Source of the DNA: an uncultured Peptostreptococcaceae bacterium
GTDB taxonomy: Bacteria > Bacillota > Clostridia > Peptostreptococcales > Anaerovoracaceae
Assembly: GCA_910588185.1 (NCBI GenBank)
Contig: CAJUQR010000005.1
Span: 121,176-185,175, forward strand
Direction of reading: 5' to 3'
Length of the DNA: 64,000 nucleotides
Below the pieces are notes generated by a model. That model had not been told where the DNA came from. It was given only the letters and a program-made list of their open reading frames with translations, and did no database searches. This document shows, piece after piece, positions 52,151 to 60,124 of the stretch. Both the position numbers and the translations under genes were made by a program. The number at the start of each line of letters is the position of its first letter. The first letter of the stretch is position 1.

Positions 52151-52647
52151 TTTGGGCTCCTTTCTATGGTCGAAAAGTCATGGCTTATGTCATGACTTTA
52201 TTTTTTTGCCTGAAAATAGTAATGGCAAATTATATGGAATATACTAATTATACTCTTTAATAACTAAAAATACAACATATTATCCATTACTAAAATAAAA
52301 AAGTTATGCAAAAACTTGCTATATTCAATTACTATTTGCTTTTCAATATACTAATTACAGAGTTAAGTAATAACTCCGATGTGATCCAAGTTAACGAAAT
52401 CAAGAATCGTTATATAAGGTGAGAGCATCACTCAGTAATTAATATCACAAGGCCTGATTAGCTATAAGGGCATTGGGATACAGATATCGGCATCGATCAC
52501 AGGACAACCTGTGAAAGGTGCGATAGAAGTACCCTTATTTCCTTATGCCCTTTTTCAGGCAATTTATGGGTCGGTACTTCTATAAGCACCGACCCTATTT
52601 GTTCCCTTTGCCCTTCTGTGAGAACCAGGCAGAAAGGCAGGAACTTT
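52151..52647 (+). other. Structured leader upstream of the sigma-like gene
   Basis: No gene is seen in this roughly 500-bp gap. Three RNA pairings overlap: (i) AAGGGCAT at 52466-52473 with ATGCCCTT at 52545-52552, enclosing the hairpin CACAGG-ACAA-CCTGTG (52498-52513); (ii) ATAGAAGTACC at 52523-52533 with GGTACTTCTAT at 52573-52583, 11 perfect pairs; (iii) GGGTCGGT..CTT at 52568-52579 with AAG..ACCGACCC at 52584-52595. Pairing (ii) excludes (iii) and strains (i), which looks like an attenuator or switch. T runs follow (i) and, weakly, (iii). Confidence 0.5.
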
Positions 52648-53163
52648 ATGAAAATCAAGATTCGTTACGAGAACGAGTATCAGACACTTGAGGTCGAAAA
52701 CATGGAATTGGAGAAATGGTTAAATATCTCCATTTCAGAAGAAGAAAGTCAGGAAGACTACGAAAAGAGAATCCAAGATGTAATCGAAGAGAAATTTAAC
52801 AGACCCGATTACAACAGCTGGCACAAGCATGACCGTCATACTGGCAACGCTTATATGAAGAGCAAGGACGGGACAGTTGAGGTCAACACAGAAGAGGCAA
52901 TCATGTTCAGAGCAACTGATAAGTCAGCTTTCAGCAGTTCCATTGATGGAGTACATAACCAGTTTGAATACGAAGAATGCTGTGAAACATTGAGAAGTCT
53001 TCTTAAACCTGCAGTAGCAGATATGGTTATTGCCATTGCACTTGACGGATACACCGTTGGCGAGTATGCAGCCTCAATCGATGAGGATGCCAATAATGTC
53101 AGTCATCGTTATAGACGTGCAATCAACAAATTAAAAAAAGTTTTTTCAAAAACGTCCTTTTAA
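52648..53163 (+). CDS. Phage/ICE sigma-70-like regulator
   Basis: 171-aa protein whose C-terminal third resembles sigma region 4 (VIAIALDGYTVGEYAASIDEDANNVSHRYRRAINKLKKVF), as found in positive regulators of Lachnospiraceae-type phages and conjugative elements. The N-terminal half is acidic and of unknown role. ATG 52648 is preferred because GGCAGGAAC lies upstream; an in-frame ATG 30 nt earlier is less well placed. It may drive the early genes that follow on the same strand. Confidence 0.7.
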   Translation: MKIKIRYENEYQTLEVENMELEKWLNISISEEESQEDYEKRIQDVIEEKFNRPDYNSWHKHDRHTGNAYMKSKDGTVEVNTEEAIMFRATDKSAFSSSIDGVHNQFEYEECCETLRSLLKPAVADMVIAIALDGYTVGEYAASIDEDANNVSHRYRRAINKLKKVFSKTSF

Positions 53164-53231
53164 CCCTTCTCCCAAGGCTACTAGGTAGGAGGGTGACACC
53201 TCCGAGAAATTAATTTAAGGAGGTAATTCGC

Positions 53232-53999
53232 ATGGAATTACAAGTATTTAACAGCACAGAGTTTGGCTCTGTAAGAACAGCAACTGTAAACGGTGAGGTT
53301 ATGTTTGTCGGCAAGGATGTAGCAGACATTCTTGGGTACCAGAACGGTAGTCGAGATATTAACCATCATGTAGATGAAGAGGACAGACATAAGGTCATGC
53401 TTTTTGATGGTAACCAGGATAAGGAAACCATCATTATCAATGAGTCAGGTCTTTACAGTCTTATCCTTTCAAGCAAGATGCCTAATGCGAAGAAGTTCAA
53501 ACATTGGGTAACGGCAGAGGTTCTTCCGGCTATCCGTAAGCATGGAATGTATGCCATCGATGAGATTTTGGAAAATCCTGATCTTGCGATTGCAGCACTT
53601 ACACAGCTTAAGGAAGAGCGTGAGAGAAGAAAACAGCTTGAATGTCAGACGCTTATTCAGCGTCAGCAGATTGCAGAAATGCAGCCAAAGGCAAGCTACT
53701 ATGACCTTATTTTACAGAACAAGAACACAGTTCCTATTACACAGATTGCAAAGGACTACGGTATGAGCGGCCGCAAGTTTAATGAACTTCTTCATGAACT
53801 TGGGGTTCAGTACAAGTTCAGAAAGACCTGGCTTTTATATCAGCAGTATGCAGAATGCGGATACACACAATCACGTACCTATGCAATTGATGAGAGCAGA
53901 AGTGTGATGCATACCTATTGGACACAGAAGGGCAGACTTTTCCTTTATGACCTTCTAAAGAACGAAGGCATCTTACCAGTCATTGAACAGGAGGATTAA
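53232..53999 (+). CDS. Phage antirepressor (BRO-N/KilAC type)
   Basis: 255-aa phage protein: N-terminal BRO domain (about 1-100; FVGKDVADILGYQNGSRDINHHV and AKKFKHWVTAEVLPAIRKHG) and C-terminal ANT/KilAC domain (about 135-245; PITQIAKDYGMSGRKFNELLHELG). Such proteins relieve repression of the lytic pathway. AAGGAGGTAATTCGC precedes the ATG, and a small hairpin GGAGG/CCTCC lies in the 68-bp spacer. Confidence 0.92.
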   Translation: MELQVFNSTEFGSVRTATVNGEVMFVGKDVADILGYQNGSRDINHHVDEEDRHKVMLFDGNQDKETIIINESGLYSLILSSKMPNAKKFKHWVTAEVLPAIRKHGMYAIDEILENPDLAIAALTQLKEERERRKQLECQTLIQRQQIAEMQPKASYYDLILQNKNTVPITQIAKDYGMSGRKFNELLHELGVQYKFRKTWLLYQQYAECGYTQSRTYAIDESRSVMHTYWTQKGRLFLYDLLKNEGILPVIEQED

Positions 54000-54004
54000 A
54001 AGAT

Positions 54005-54445
54005 ATGGGCATTGATAAGTTTAATCATGAGGGTTATTCCGACCCAACTACATATGAGGCTCTTACCAATATCCATCGTGAAGAAATGGCAGCTGATAAA
54101 AAGGCTGCCTATCTTCCGTTGGTATATGTTTGCAGTCCGTATGCAGGTGATATCGAGAATAATGTAAAGAATGCAAAACGATACAGCAGATTTGCCGTAG
54201 AGAATCATGCAATTCCAGTAACACCACATCTTCTCTATCCACAGTTCATGGATGACGGCAATGATGCAGAACGAGAAATGGCTATGCATTTCAATTATGT
54301 ACTTCTTGGCAAATGCACCGAACTTTGGGTATTCGGCGGAGTGGTTAGCCGTGGTATGGCTCGTGAAATCGGTGTTGCCAAGAAAAGAAGAATGAAGATC
54401 AGATGGTTTGACCATGCGATGAAGGAGGTAAATGAATATGCTTAA
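54005..54445 (+). CDS. DUF4406/DUF7768-like phage protein
   Basis: 146-aa protein similar to nucleoside 2-deoxyribosyltransferase-like phage proteins: VYVCSPYAGDIENNVKNAKRY near residues 40-60 and ELWVFGGVVSRGMAREIGVA near 107-126. The role is unknown; a nucleotide-metabolism function is possible. It is 5 bp after the antirepressor and overlaps the truncated primase start slightly. Confidence 0.8.
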   Translation: MGIDKFNHEGYSDPTTYEALTNIHREEMAADKKAAYLPLVYVCSPYAGDIENNVKNAKRYSRFAVENHAIPVTPHLLYPQFMDDGNDAEREMAMHFNYVLLGKCTELWVFGGVVSRGMAREIGVAKKRRMKIRWFDHAMKEVNEYA

Positions 54446-54890
54446 TTTCACTATGTACACAGCAGATTGTGTCGGTAATAGCGGGAACTGTTTGTATCCC
54501 AACAAGATGATTGTTACCGACAAGGAATCCTTTATCAAAGCAACGAAGATGGATCATGTAACTGCAAAGTATAAAGGAAACTATCGCAGTAAGGATAATT
54601 TTGAATTCTCCGACTGTATTCCGCTTGACTGTGATAATGACCATTCGGATAACCCGAATGAATGGGTAACACCTCTTGATATAGCACTTGAAATACCGGG
54701 TGTTGCTTTTGCTGTATCGTATAGTAGACACCACAACCTTCCAAAGGGAGATAAGTCTGCTAGACCAAGATTTCATATCTTCTTCCCTATTGAGATTGTA
54801 TCGGATGAGCAGGAGTATGCAGATATGAAACGCAGGATTGCAGACGCTTTTCCTTATTACGATACCTATATTATTTTAAAAGTTCATTGA
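54438..54890 (+). pseudogene. Truncated phage primase-polymerase (N-terminal fragment)
   Basis: The first about 150 residues of a phage bifunctional primase: MLNFTMYTADCVGNSGNCLYP, FSDCIPLDCDNDHSDNP (catalytic acidic motif) and KSARPRFHIFFPIE. The reading stops soon after FPYYDT, where intact relatives continue for several hundred residues into the rest of the primase and a helicase. The 3' end runs straight into the tail of an endolysin gene on the opposite strand, so a deletion or inversion junction lies near 54870. Start is ATG 54438, 10 nt after AGGAGG. Confidence 0.85.
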
Positions 54891-55473
54891 CTCTTTTTTG
54901 CACAGCATTGTAATCATAACCTGCTGCAGTGAGACGATTTTTTCTTTCAGTTCCATTACCCCAATTTCCACGAATAACTTCTCTTGCAAGCTCATCTACC
55001 GTTTTGGTACTTGAGATATCAGATCCTATAATTTTTCCATTCTCATCAAAGATGAAATATCCCGGATTAGATTTTGCACATCTCTTAGCGTTATCAAGGG
55101 ACTTGAATGCACCTTTCTGTGATTTTGCATCACTCCAAGATTTTCTTACCCTATAAAAGCCACTTGTAGATGTTCCATTGCCCGTAGCAGAATTACTGCC
55201 ACCAAGCTGTGCAGTGACCTTTGATGCAAGATCACCAAGTCTTGAGTAAAGCCAATCTCCCGGGCAGGACTTATTGGCAAACCATCTGTGAACTGTAAGT
55301 ACCATTTCATCAGATTTGGGTGAGTAATTCAGAGTCTTATTTTTATCCCCAAGCCAAATGAGTTTCTTCTTTCCATTACGTTTACAGATATCTACGCAAA
55401 GTTTAATAAGAGTTGCATACACAGTGCTGTTCATAGTATAATCTGTAACAGTTCTTCCATCACATACCTCCAA
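54871..55473 (-). pseudogene. Beheaded phage endolysin (C-terminal amidase part plus CW_7-like domain)
   Basis: About 200 residues of a phage N-acetylmuramoyl-L-alanine amidase. EVCDGRTVTDYTM to HRWFANKSCPGDW matches the second half of the amidase domain; TVDELAREVIRGNWGNGTERKNRLTAAGYDY is a CW_7-type wall-binding repeat. The first half of the catalytic domain is missing. The open frame continues upstream only as a shadow of the HK97 gp10-like gene. The junction near 55465 joins the end of that gene to the middle of the endolysin. Confidence 0.85.
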
Positions 55474-55840
55474 GTGCTCTTGCGATTTCTGTTTCCAATG
55501 TTTCAATCGCATTCTCTTCTGCCCGGGTAATGTGAGGTCTTGCAGCCACTCTTCCACCACCACGTTTTGCGTGACCGTGTTCAAGAAGGTGGGTAAGCTG
55601 ATATCGGTTCTTGGAGTGTACTGTCAGTTCAAGTGAATTTGAAGTTTCCTTCGTTTTCTTGACTGACCAGCTCTTCGCATAGGCTCCCGTATCCTTTGGA
55701 GCAGATGCAGCGATATCTTTCCTTACTGTATTTCCTGCCTTCCTTACAGACTTCTTCAAATCATCTGTAGCCAGATCAGCATACTCCTTGAGACCGTTCA
55801 TGATTTCATCTGCAAGGTTATCAATCTTTACATTTGCCAT
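55460..55840 (-). CDS. HK97 gp10-like tail/minor structural protein
   Basis: 126-aa phage protein of the HK97 gp10 family: MANVKIDNLADEIMNGLKEYADL start, KKSVRKAGNTVRKDIAASAPKDTGAYAKSW core, HLLEHGHAKRGGGRVAARPHI and a C-terminal helix. ATG 55840 is two nt after the preceding stop, with AGGAG upstream. The last residues lie at a deletion junction with endolysin sequence, so the natural C-terminus may have been altered by a few residues. Confidence 0.82.
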   Translation of the reverse strand: MANVKIDNLADEIMNGLKEYADLATDDLKKSVRKAGNTVRKDIAASAPKDTGAYAKSWSVKKTKETSNSLELTVHSKNRYQLTHLLEHGHAKRGGGRVAARPHITRAEENAIETLETEIARALGGM

Positions 55841-55842
55841 CA

Positions 55843-56175
55843 CTATCTCCTCACTTTCTCACATTTCAGTTTCAGGCATTTCTTCTTGTAGTTCATGTGG
55901 TCAACAGAAACAATGTTATAAAGGGAGCCTTCAAACAAAACTCTGTACTTTGTAACATCAAGGTCTACAAGAGCCTTACAGTATCTGACCGTAAAAGAAA
56001 TATCCGAATCATCTACAATAAGACCTGCCACACTCTTTTCAGAACCACCTTCGCCACTTACCGTTGCAAAGCAGGTGTGATAGTCAGTCCAAGTATTCTT
56101 ATGATTGCCGATGGCATTTACAACAGTTTCATTCTTCTGCACGGTAATCTTCACATTCAAAAGAGCAATATCCAT
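55843..56175 (-). CDS. Phage head closure (head-tail adaptor) protein
   Basis: 110-aa protein with the head-tail joining (SPP1 gp16-type) pattern: MDIALLNVKITVQKNETVVNAIGN, YHTCFATVSGEGGSEKSVAG and LVDLDVTKYRVLFEGSLYNIVSVD. It overlaps the upstream connector gene (TGATG) and the downstream gp10-like gene, the standard order of siphophage head-tail modules. Confidence 0.82.
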   Translation of the reverse strand: MDIALLNVKITVQKNETVVNAIGNHKNTWTDYHTCFATVSGEGGSEKSVAGLIVDDSDISFTVRYCKALVDLDVTKYRVLFEGSLYNIVSVDHMNYKKKCLKLKCEKVRR

Positions 56176-56447
56176 CAGAACACACTCCTTCTTACACCTT
56201 CAAGCAGTGAACGAAGGGAAATGGTAAGCTGATGGTGGTCTGCATCTTCTCGATGTTCATACAGATAGGCAACTGCGTACATGACAGCAATCTTTGATGA
56301 TGGAATCGCACCAAGTTCATCAACTGATAACCTGGCTATGTCTGCACAGAGATTCTGCCCGGTTGTGATGAAGTTCTCGATAAGTGTATCGTCATCATCA
56401 AAATCCACACGAAGGTAACCCTTCATCTCATCAAGATTTACAATCAT
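56175..56447 (-). CDS. Phage head-tail connector (gp6-like DNA packaging) protein
   Basis: 90-aa protein of the gp6-like connector family: MIVNLDEMKGYLRVDFDDDDTLIENFITTGQNL with C-terminal AVMYAVAYLYEHREDADHH. ATG 56447 follows AGGTGGTGAT. In intact phages the major capsid gene would lie upstream on this strand; none is present, so the remnant ends within about 60 bp at 56460-56500. Confidence 0.85.
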   Translation of the reverse strand: MIVNLDEMKGYLRVDFDDDDTLIENFITTGQNLCADIARLSVDELGAIPSSKIAVMYAVAYLYEHREDADHHQLTISLRSLLEGVRRSVF

Positions 56448-56549
56448 TTCTATCACCACCTAATAATCTGTGACACCTTATGACTGGCATTCCCTATATC
56501 TATATATAGGCTTTATTTTTTATTCCCTATAGAAAAGGATAGTAGATAG

Positions 56550-56927
56550 CCGTCATATTGGGATGAGGTTTCATTTGAGAGAGATGGCAAGAAAGTTACA
56601 TTCAAAACAGAATTTTTGGAGATTACGTTTACAAGTGTTGGTATAGCTGGCTCTTGTCCTGCGGAAAAGGACAATGCCGGGTGCTATTTTGCTGATAAGC
56701 TTAGAAAACCAGAGAATATTACTGCAAATAAGGAGTTCTGCGATTGTACATTCGCATGGCATTTTTCTGAAAATGATGCTTATGGAAAAAGTATTGGAAA
56801 AACTTTGCCTGCGCTCCCAACGTAAGTAATAAAAGTTTATCCTAAAGAATGGTTCACAGTCGAGAATGCAGCAAAGATTCCTTGTGAGCAAGTTTTGGGA
56901 ACCTATGTAGTTGTTTTTGAGAGATAA
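56550..56927 (+). pseudogene. Remnant gene of unknown function with an in-frame stop
   Basis: One reading frame stays open from 56550 to a TAA at 56823-56825 and again, in the same frame, to 56927. The first part reads like real protein (FCDCTFAWHFSENDAYGKSIG), the second ends EQVLGTYVVVFER. There is no good start or ribosome site. I do not recognise the family. It may be an old host gene broken by the island or a cargo remnant. Confidence 0.5.
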
Positions 56928-56981
56928 AGAGAAGGAACCATGCAGCTATGCAGGTGCCTTTTTAGAGAAAGGAATAAAAGA

Positions 56982-57848
56982 ATGTCAATAGATGTAGTTA
57001 TAAGACAAAAGGGCCTTATAAAGAAAACAATGCCTCTTGAAGTTATACTGGGATCTAAACTTGAATACGGAGTATATGACGATGGACTGCGTTTAGAAAA
57101 AGGCAAGTTGGGAGAAACTGAATTTGCAGCATATAGTCCATCCAGCCTTGGGAGAGGTTTTAGCGTCATTTGGAATCCGAAAGAGAAAGAAGAGATAGTG
57201 TTAAGAGCTTTAAATCCCACGTCTGAAGGTGAACTACGAGAATTTTATAGTTCAATAGAACGCATGACAGATTATTGGAAATGTACTTTAGAGGTAGACG
57301 GAAATATATGTGATCCTGAGGAGTTTATGCAGGGTCTTGATGATATGGTACAATTTAATTTTAGAGTACTTAGGGAGATGGTATCAAAGGTAGCTTCAGG
57401 AGAAGAAAAAATGCTAACTTTGTTTTCTGCTATGTGGCCTTTAACTGTTGGCAAAGAAGAGGCTGAGCGGTTTTTGAAAGATATAAAAAGTTTCGATTTA
57501 TGGCTTAATGAGAAACAGAGTATAGATGCTTATTATGCAAAACCAAATTTTTATAGAACAGAAGATGGAATAATAGGAGTATATGTTTTAACAGAAGAAA
57601 CTCTTAGTATATTTCCTTTACAACCATCTGTGCCATTTGGAATTAAAGACCCAAATACGGGCAAAGCACTCCAATGTGATTCTTATAGAGTTTCACTTTA
57701 TTCTATAACTGATGATAAGATAATAGGTCAGATGGATTATGATAAGTTTATTGAAAATATAGATAGCTCAAAATTTTCTAAATTTGATGGAGATAAGATT
57801 ATAATAGATGGAGTGAATTTAAACGAGATGAAGCATATGCTTGGATGA
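56982..57848 (+). CDS. Uncharacterised protein, DUF4299-like
   Basis: 288-aa soluble protein without signal peptide or membrane helices, starting MSIDVVIRQKGLIKKTMPLEVILG. It resembles DUF4299 proteins of Firmicutes, but I hold this loosely. ATG 56982 is chosen because AAAGGA lies about 8 nt upstream; in-frame codons back to 56940 have no site. Codon use is host-like (AGA, ATA). A terminator follows at 57864. Confidence 0.7.
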   Translation: MSIDVVIRQKGLIKKTMPLEVILGSKLEYGVYDDGLRLEKGKLGETEFAAYSPSSLGRGFSVIWNPKEKEEIVLRALNPTSEGELREFYSSIERMTDYWKCTLEVDGNICDPEEFMQGLDDMVQFNFRVLREMVSKVASGEEKMLTLFSAMWPLTVGKEEAERFLKDIKSFDLWLNEKQSIDAYYAKPNFYRTEDGIIGVYVLTEETLSIFPLQPSVPFGIKDPNTGKALQCDSYRVSLYSITDDKIIGQMDYDKFIENIDSSKFSKFDGDKIIIDGVNLNEMKHMLG

Positions 57849-57863
57849 TTTAATGGCTACATA

Positions 57864-57914
57864 AAAAGAGATGAGTACAGATTTTAAGATAAAATGTTTG
57901 TATTCATCTCTTTT
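57864..57914. terminator. Terminator between the DUF4299-like gene and the PepD-like gene
   Basis: AAAAGAGATGAGTAC (57864-57878) pairs with GTATTCATCTCTTTT (57900-57914), with one G-T, around a 21-nt loop and flanked by A/T runs on both sides; it can serve both convergent genes. Confidence 0.8.
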
Positions 57915-57929
57915 ATTATACTATTTTGA

Positions 57930-59360
57930 TTATTCTTTTTCTGCTTTTGTCTGAAGATATGTAATCAGACCTCCTGCAAAATTGTCTTTTGTTCTTTCTG
58001 TTACACCAAATGATATTACAGCCATATCTTTTACTTTGGTATTTATTTCAAAGCAAGGAGTCCATTCTGCAATATTTATTTTATCAAGTTTTATATTTTG
58101 ATACCGGTTATAGGCTTTTGAAAAATCTACAGATAAAGCTTCTCCGTTTTCATTTGCCTTAAAAGGTTCTAAAAGCTCAGTACAATTATATTTAACATCG
58201 GTAAGTGCACTTATGGTTTCATAGGCCGAAGAAATTTCTGATATAAGTTCGCTGTCATAGCTTGCAGCTGCAATTTCTATATTGAGCATATTATTTTCTG
58301 TAGAAATACTGCCTATATTGGTTATAGACGCAATTTCACCGTCGTCATCCTTATAGTGGACACCGTCAGTAGCTGTATACAGCAGGCTGACTATACTTTC
58401 AGCATCTTCAGTTTTGATGACCTTAGAAGGTGTGTCAACCACTTCAAAAGTATACTGAAGATCAGGATAATCTTCTGAATACTTGTCAGTGAATTTATCT
58501 ATAGCGTTTTGAAGATTCCTTTCAAGTTTTTCTGAAGAATCTTCATTTACTACTATTATTATAGAAGCTTCCTGAGGCAATAGAGATATATTTCCGCCTC
58601 CTGTAAAAGATGCAAGCTCAAAAAGTATTGAGGTTGATTTAAAATTGGCCAGCAGGTTTCCTAAAGTCTTTATTGGGTTAGGTACTGAAGAATACTTGCT
58701 TATAAAACCATTGGCAGGAAGACCCGATATCGTAACTTTATATGCTTTGTCATAGGAAGTTTCGGTGCTCTGCAGCTCTTTTGACAGAGTATATTTGTTG
58801 AATCCGCCTGTAGACAAAGCGATTCTTGACGAATAAGTGTCGCTCAGACAAAAAACTTTTGTATCCGGCGTAAAATATTTATTTGATAATGCTTTTACGT
58901 TGTCTTTATTGCCGTTTTCCTCTGATACAAAAATAATTTTATATTCACCGTGAGGCGCATCATTTTTAGCTACTGTAAGAGCGCAGGTTAGACTGTTTAT
59001 ATATGAATTCATGTTTGTATAGTCATATCCGCATAAGATTACAACAGGAGGGTTGTCTTTAAATTCTTCTGTTGCGTTTATGGAATATATTACATTACCG
59101 TTATCGTCTGTTTTGACTTCGATACCTTTGTTTTCTGCCCATGTGACCAAATATCTTAAGACAGAAGACTGATCTGTCATTGTGCTCATAGAGTCTGTAA
59201 GATCTGTTCCGTAGGCGGCAATTCTGTTGTCTACAGTTTCCTGCAGCGTGGGAGTTTTGTCATTTTTATCAATTATCAAAAAATATACGGCAGCTGCTAT
59301 ACATAACACAAGTACGATAATAATAGAAACTATAATAATGATTTTTTTATTTTTTGTCAT
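57930..59360 (-). CDS. Membrane-anchored PepD/M20-like protein, probable pseudoenzyme
   Basis: 476-aa protein with one N-terminal membrane helix (about 6-29) and a large outside domain resembling Xaa-His dipeptidase PepD (M20C): NGNVIYSINATEEFKDNPPVVILCGYDYTNM aligns with the NNVII...VILQGHLDMV block, VSEENGN with TADEEVG, STGGFNKYT and ISGLPANGFISKYSSVPNPIKTLG with the dimer-domain region, and NISLLPQEA with NAIPREA. The metal-binding His of GHLD is Tyr, and the later Asp/His ligands are not seen, so catalysis is doubtful. Transcribed alone. It might bind peptides or wall fragments outside the cell. Confidence 0.65.
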   Translation of the reverse strand: MTKNKKIIIIVSIIIVLVLCIAAAVYFLIIDKNDKTPTLQETVDNRIAAYGTDLTDSMSTMTDQSSVLRYLVTWAENKGIEVKTDDNGNVIYSINATEEFKDNPPVVILCGYDYTNMNSYINSLTCALTVAKNDAPHGEYKIIFVSEENGNKDNVKALSNKYFTPDTKVFCLSDTYSSRIALSTGGFNKYTLSKELQSTETSYDKAYKVTISGLPANGFISKYSSVPNPIKTLGNLLANFKSTSILFELASFTGGGNISLLPQEASIIIVVNEDSSEKLERNLQNAIDKFTDKYSEDYPDLQYTFEVVDTPSKVIKTEDAESIVSLLYTATDGVHYKDDDGEIASITNIGSISTENNMLNIEIAAASYDSELISEISSAYETISALTDVKYNCTELLEPFKANENGEALSVDFSKAYNRYQNIKLDKINIAEWTPCFEINTKVKDMAVISFGVTERTKDNFAGGLITYLQTKAEKE

Positions 59361-59502
59361 AATATTTCACCTTATAATTTATTTAAAGTATTTTAATTGT
59401 CTTTAAAAACATCTATAATATAATAACATAATTTGAAAGGTAATGTTATAACTTCATAAAAATTTCACATATTCGTAAGATGTTTGTTCATGGAGGTGCA
59501 GT

Positions 59503-60027
59503 GTGATAGGTGAGAAGATATTTATTAGAGAAAGCAATTTTGATGATTGTAAATATTTTGCCAGATGGGAGTCAGACCCTAAAGTAACGGAGTTTTTTAC
59601 TATAGATGATGGCAAAAATTATGAAGACACAGTAAAAGAATTTTTTAAACGTATGGAAGACTATACAAAAAGGCAGTTTACTGTATGTCTGACAGAAACA
59701 GGGGAGCCTATAGGCAGAGTGTATATAAGTAATATAAATTCTAATTATGATTCTCTTGATATTACAAGAATATATATTGCAGATCCATCTGTAAGAGGAA
59801 AAGGATACGGAGAAGAAATGCTTAGACTGCTTTTGAAGTGGGCTTTTGTAGATATGGGTTGTGAAAGGGTTACTCTTGATCACTTTACTGGCAATATTAT
59901 TGCTAGAAAATTGTATGAAAAAATTGGTTTTGTAAGGGAGGGTGTTATGAGACACAGCGGCAAGAAAAATGGCAAATATGTGGATTTGTGTCTTATGTCC
60001 ATATTGAGAGATGAATATTTCAAATAA
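59503..60027 (+). CDS. GNAT acetyltransferase, RimJ/RimL type
   Basis: 174-aa GCN5-related N-acetyltransferase. The N-terminus (IFIRESNFDDCKYFARWESDPKV) matches the RimJ/RimL subgroup, with the acetyl-CoA loop VRGKGYGEEML (about 98-108) and ITAARKLYEKIGF-like segment NIIARKLYEKIGFVREG. GTG 59503 follows GGAGGTG. Substrate is unknown; N-terminal protein acetylation or small-molecule acetylation are both possible. Confidence 0.88.
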   Translation: MIGEKIFIRESNFDDCKYFARWESDPKVTEFFTIDDGKNYEDTVKEFFKRMEDYTKRQFTVCLTETGEPIGRVYISNINSNYDSLDITRIYIADPSVRGKGYGEEMLRLLLKWAFVDMGCERVTLDHFTGNIIARKLYEKIGFVREGVMRHSGKKNGKYVDLCLMSILRDEYFK

Positions 60028-60040
60028 ATACTAAAATATA

Positions 60041-60069
60041 TTGACATATAGCTTAATTAGTGGTAGATT
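60041..60069 (+). promoter_or_regulatory. Promoter of nrdDG
   Basis: TTGACA at 60041-60046 and TAGATT at 60064-60069 with a 17-bp spacer. The start point would lie just before the perfect NrdR box at 60080; a degenerate half-match at 60048-60063 lies in the spacer. Confidence 0.65.
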
Positions 60070-60079
60070 CTTTATGCGG

Positions 60080-60095
60080 ACACTATATATAGTGT
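60080..60095. promoter_or_regulatory. NrdR box
   Basis: ACACTATATATAGTGT is a perfect 16-bp palindrome that matches the NrdR-box consensus acaCwAtATaTwGtgt at every position. NrdR is the dATP-sensing repressor of ribonucleotide reductase genes. A weaker partner (ending ATTAGTGG) starts 32 bp upstream, close to the usual box spacing of about three helical turns. Confidence 0.9.
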
Positions 60096-60124
60096 TTATT
60101 GGTAAAATTTTGGAGGTAGGTACA

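Larger units (their letters stand above)
45009..56447. mobile_element. Accessory island: restriction-modification operon plus scrambled prophage remnant
   Basis: Non-host codon use is clear from about 48520. The island holds the LlaJI-like system (45009-50948), a zinc-finger gene, early phage genes on plus (52648-54890) and structural genes on minus (54871-56447). No integrase, terminase, capsid or tail genes remain. Two junctions, near 54870 and 55465, cut genes. Edges are approximate; an ATTCCCTATA direct repeat at 56489 and 56522 is the only repeat noticed near the right end. Confidence 0.7.

Noticed and set aside
55474..55584. N-terminal extension of the endolysin frame
   Set aside because: These residues are the shadow of the gp10-like gene in another frame and do not resemble an amidase start.
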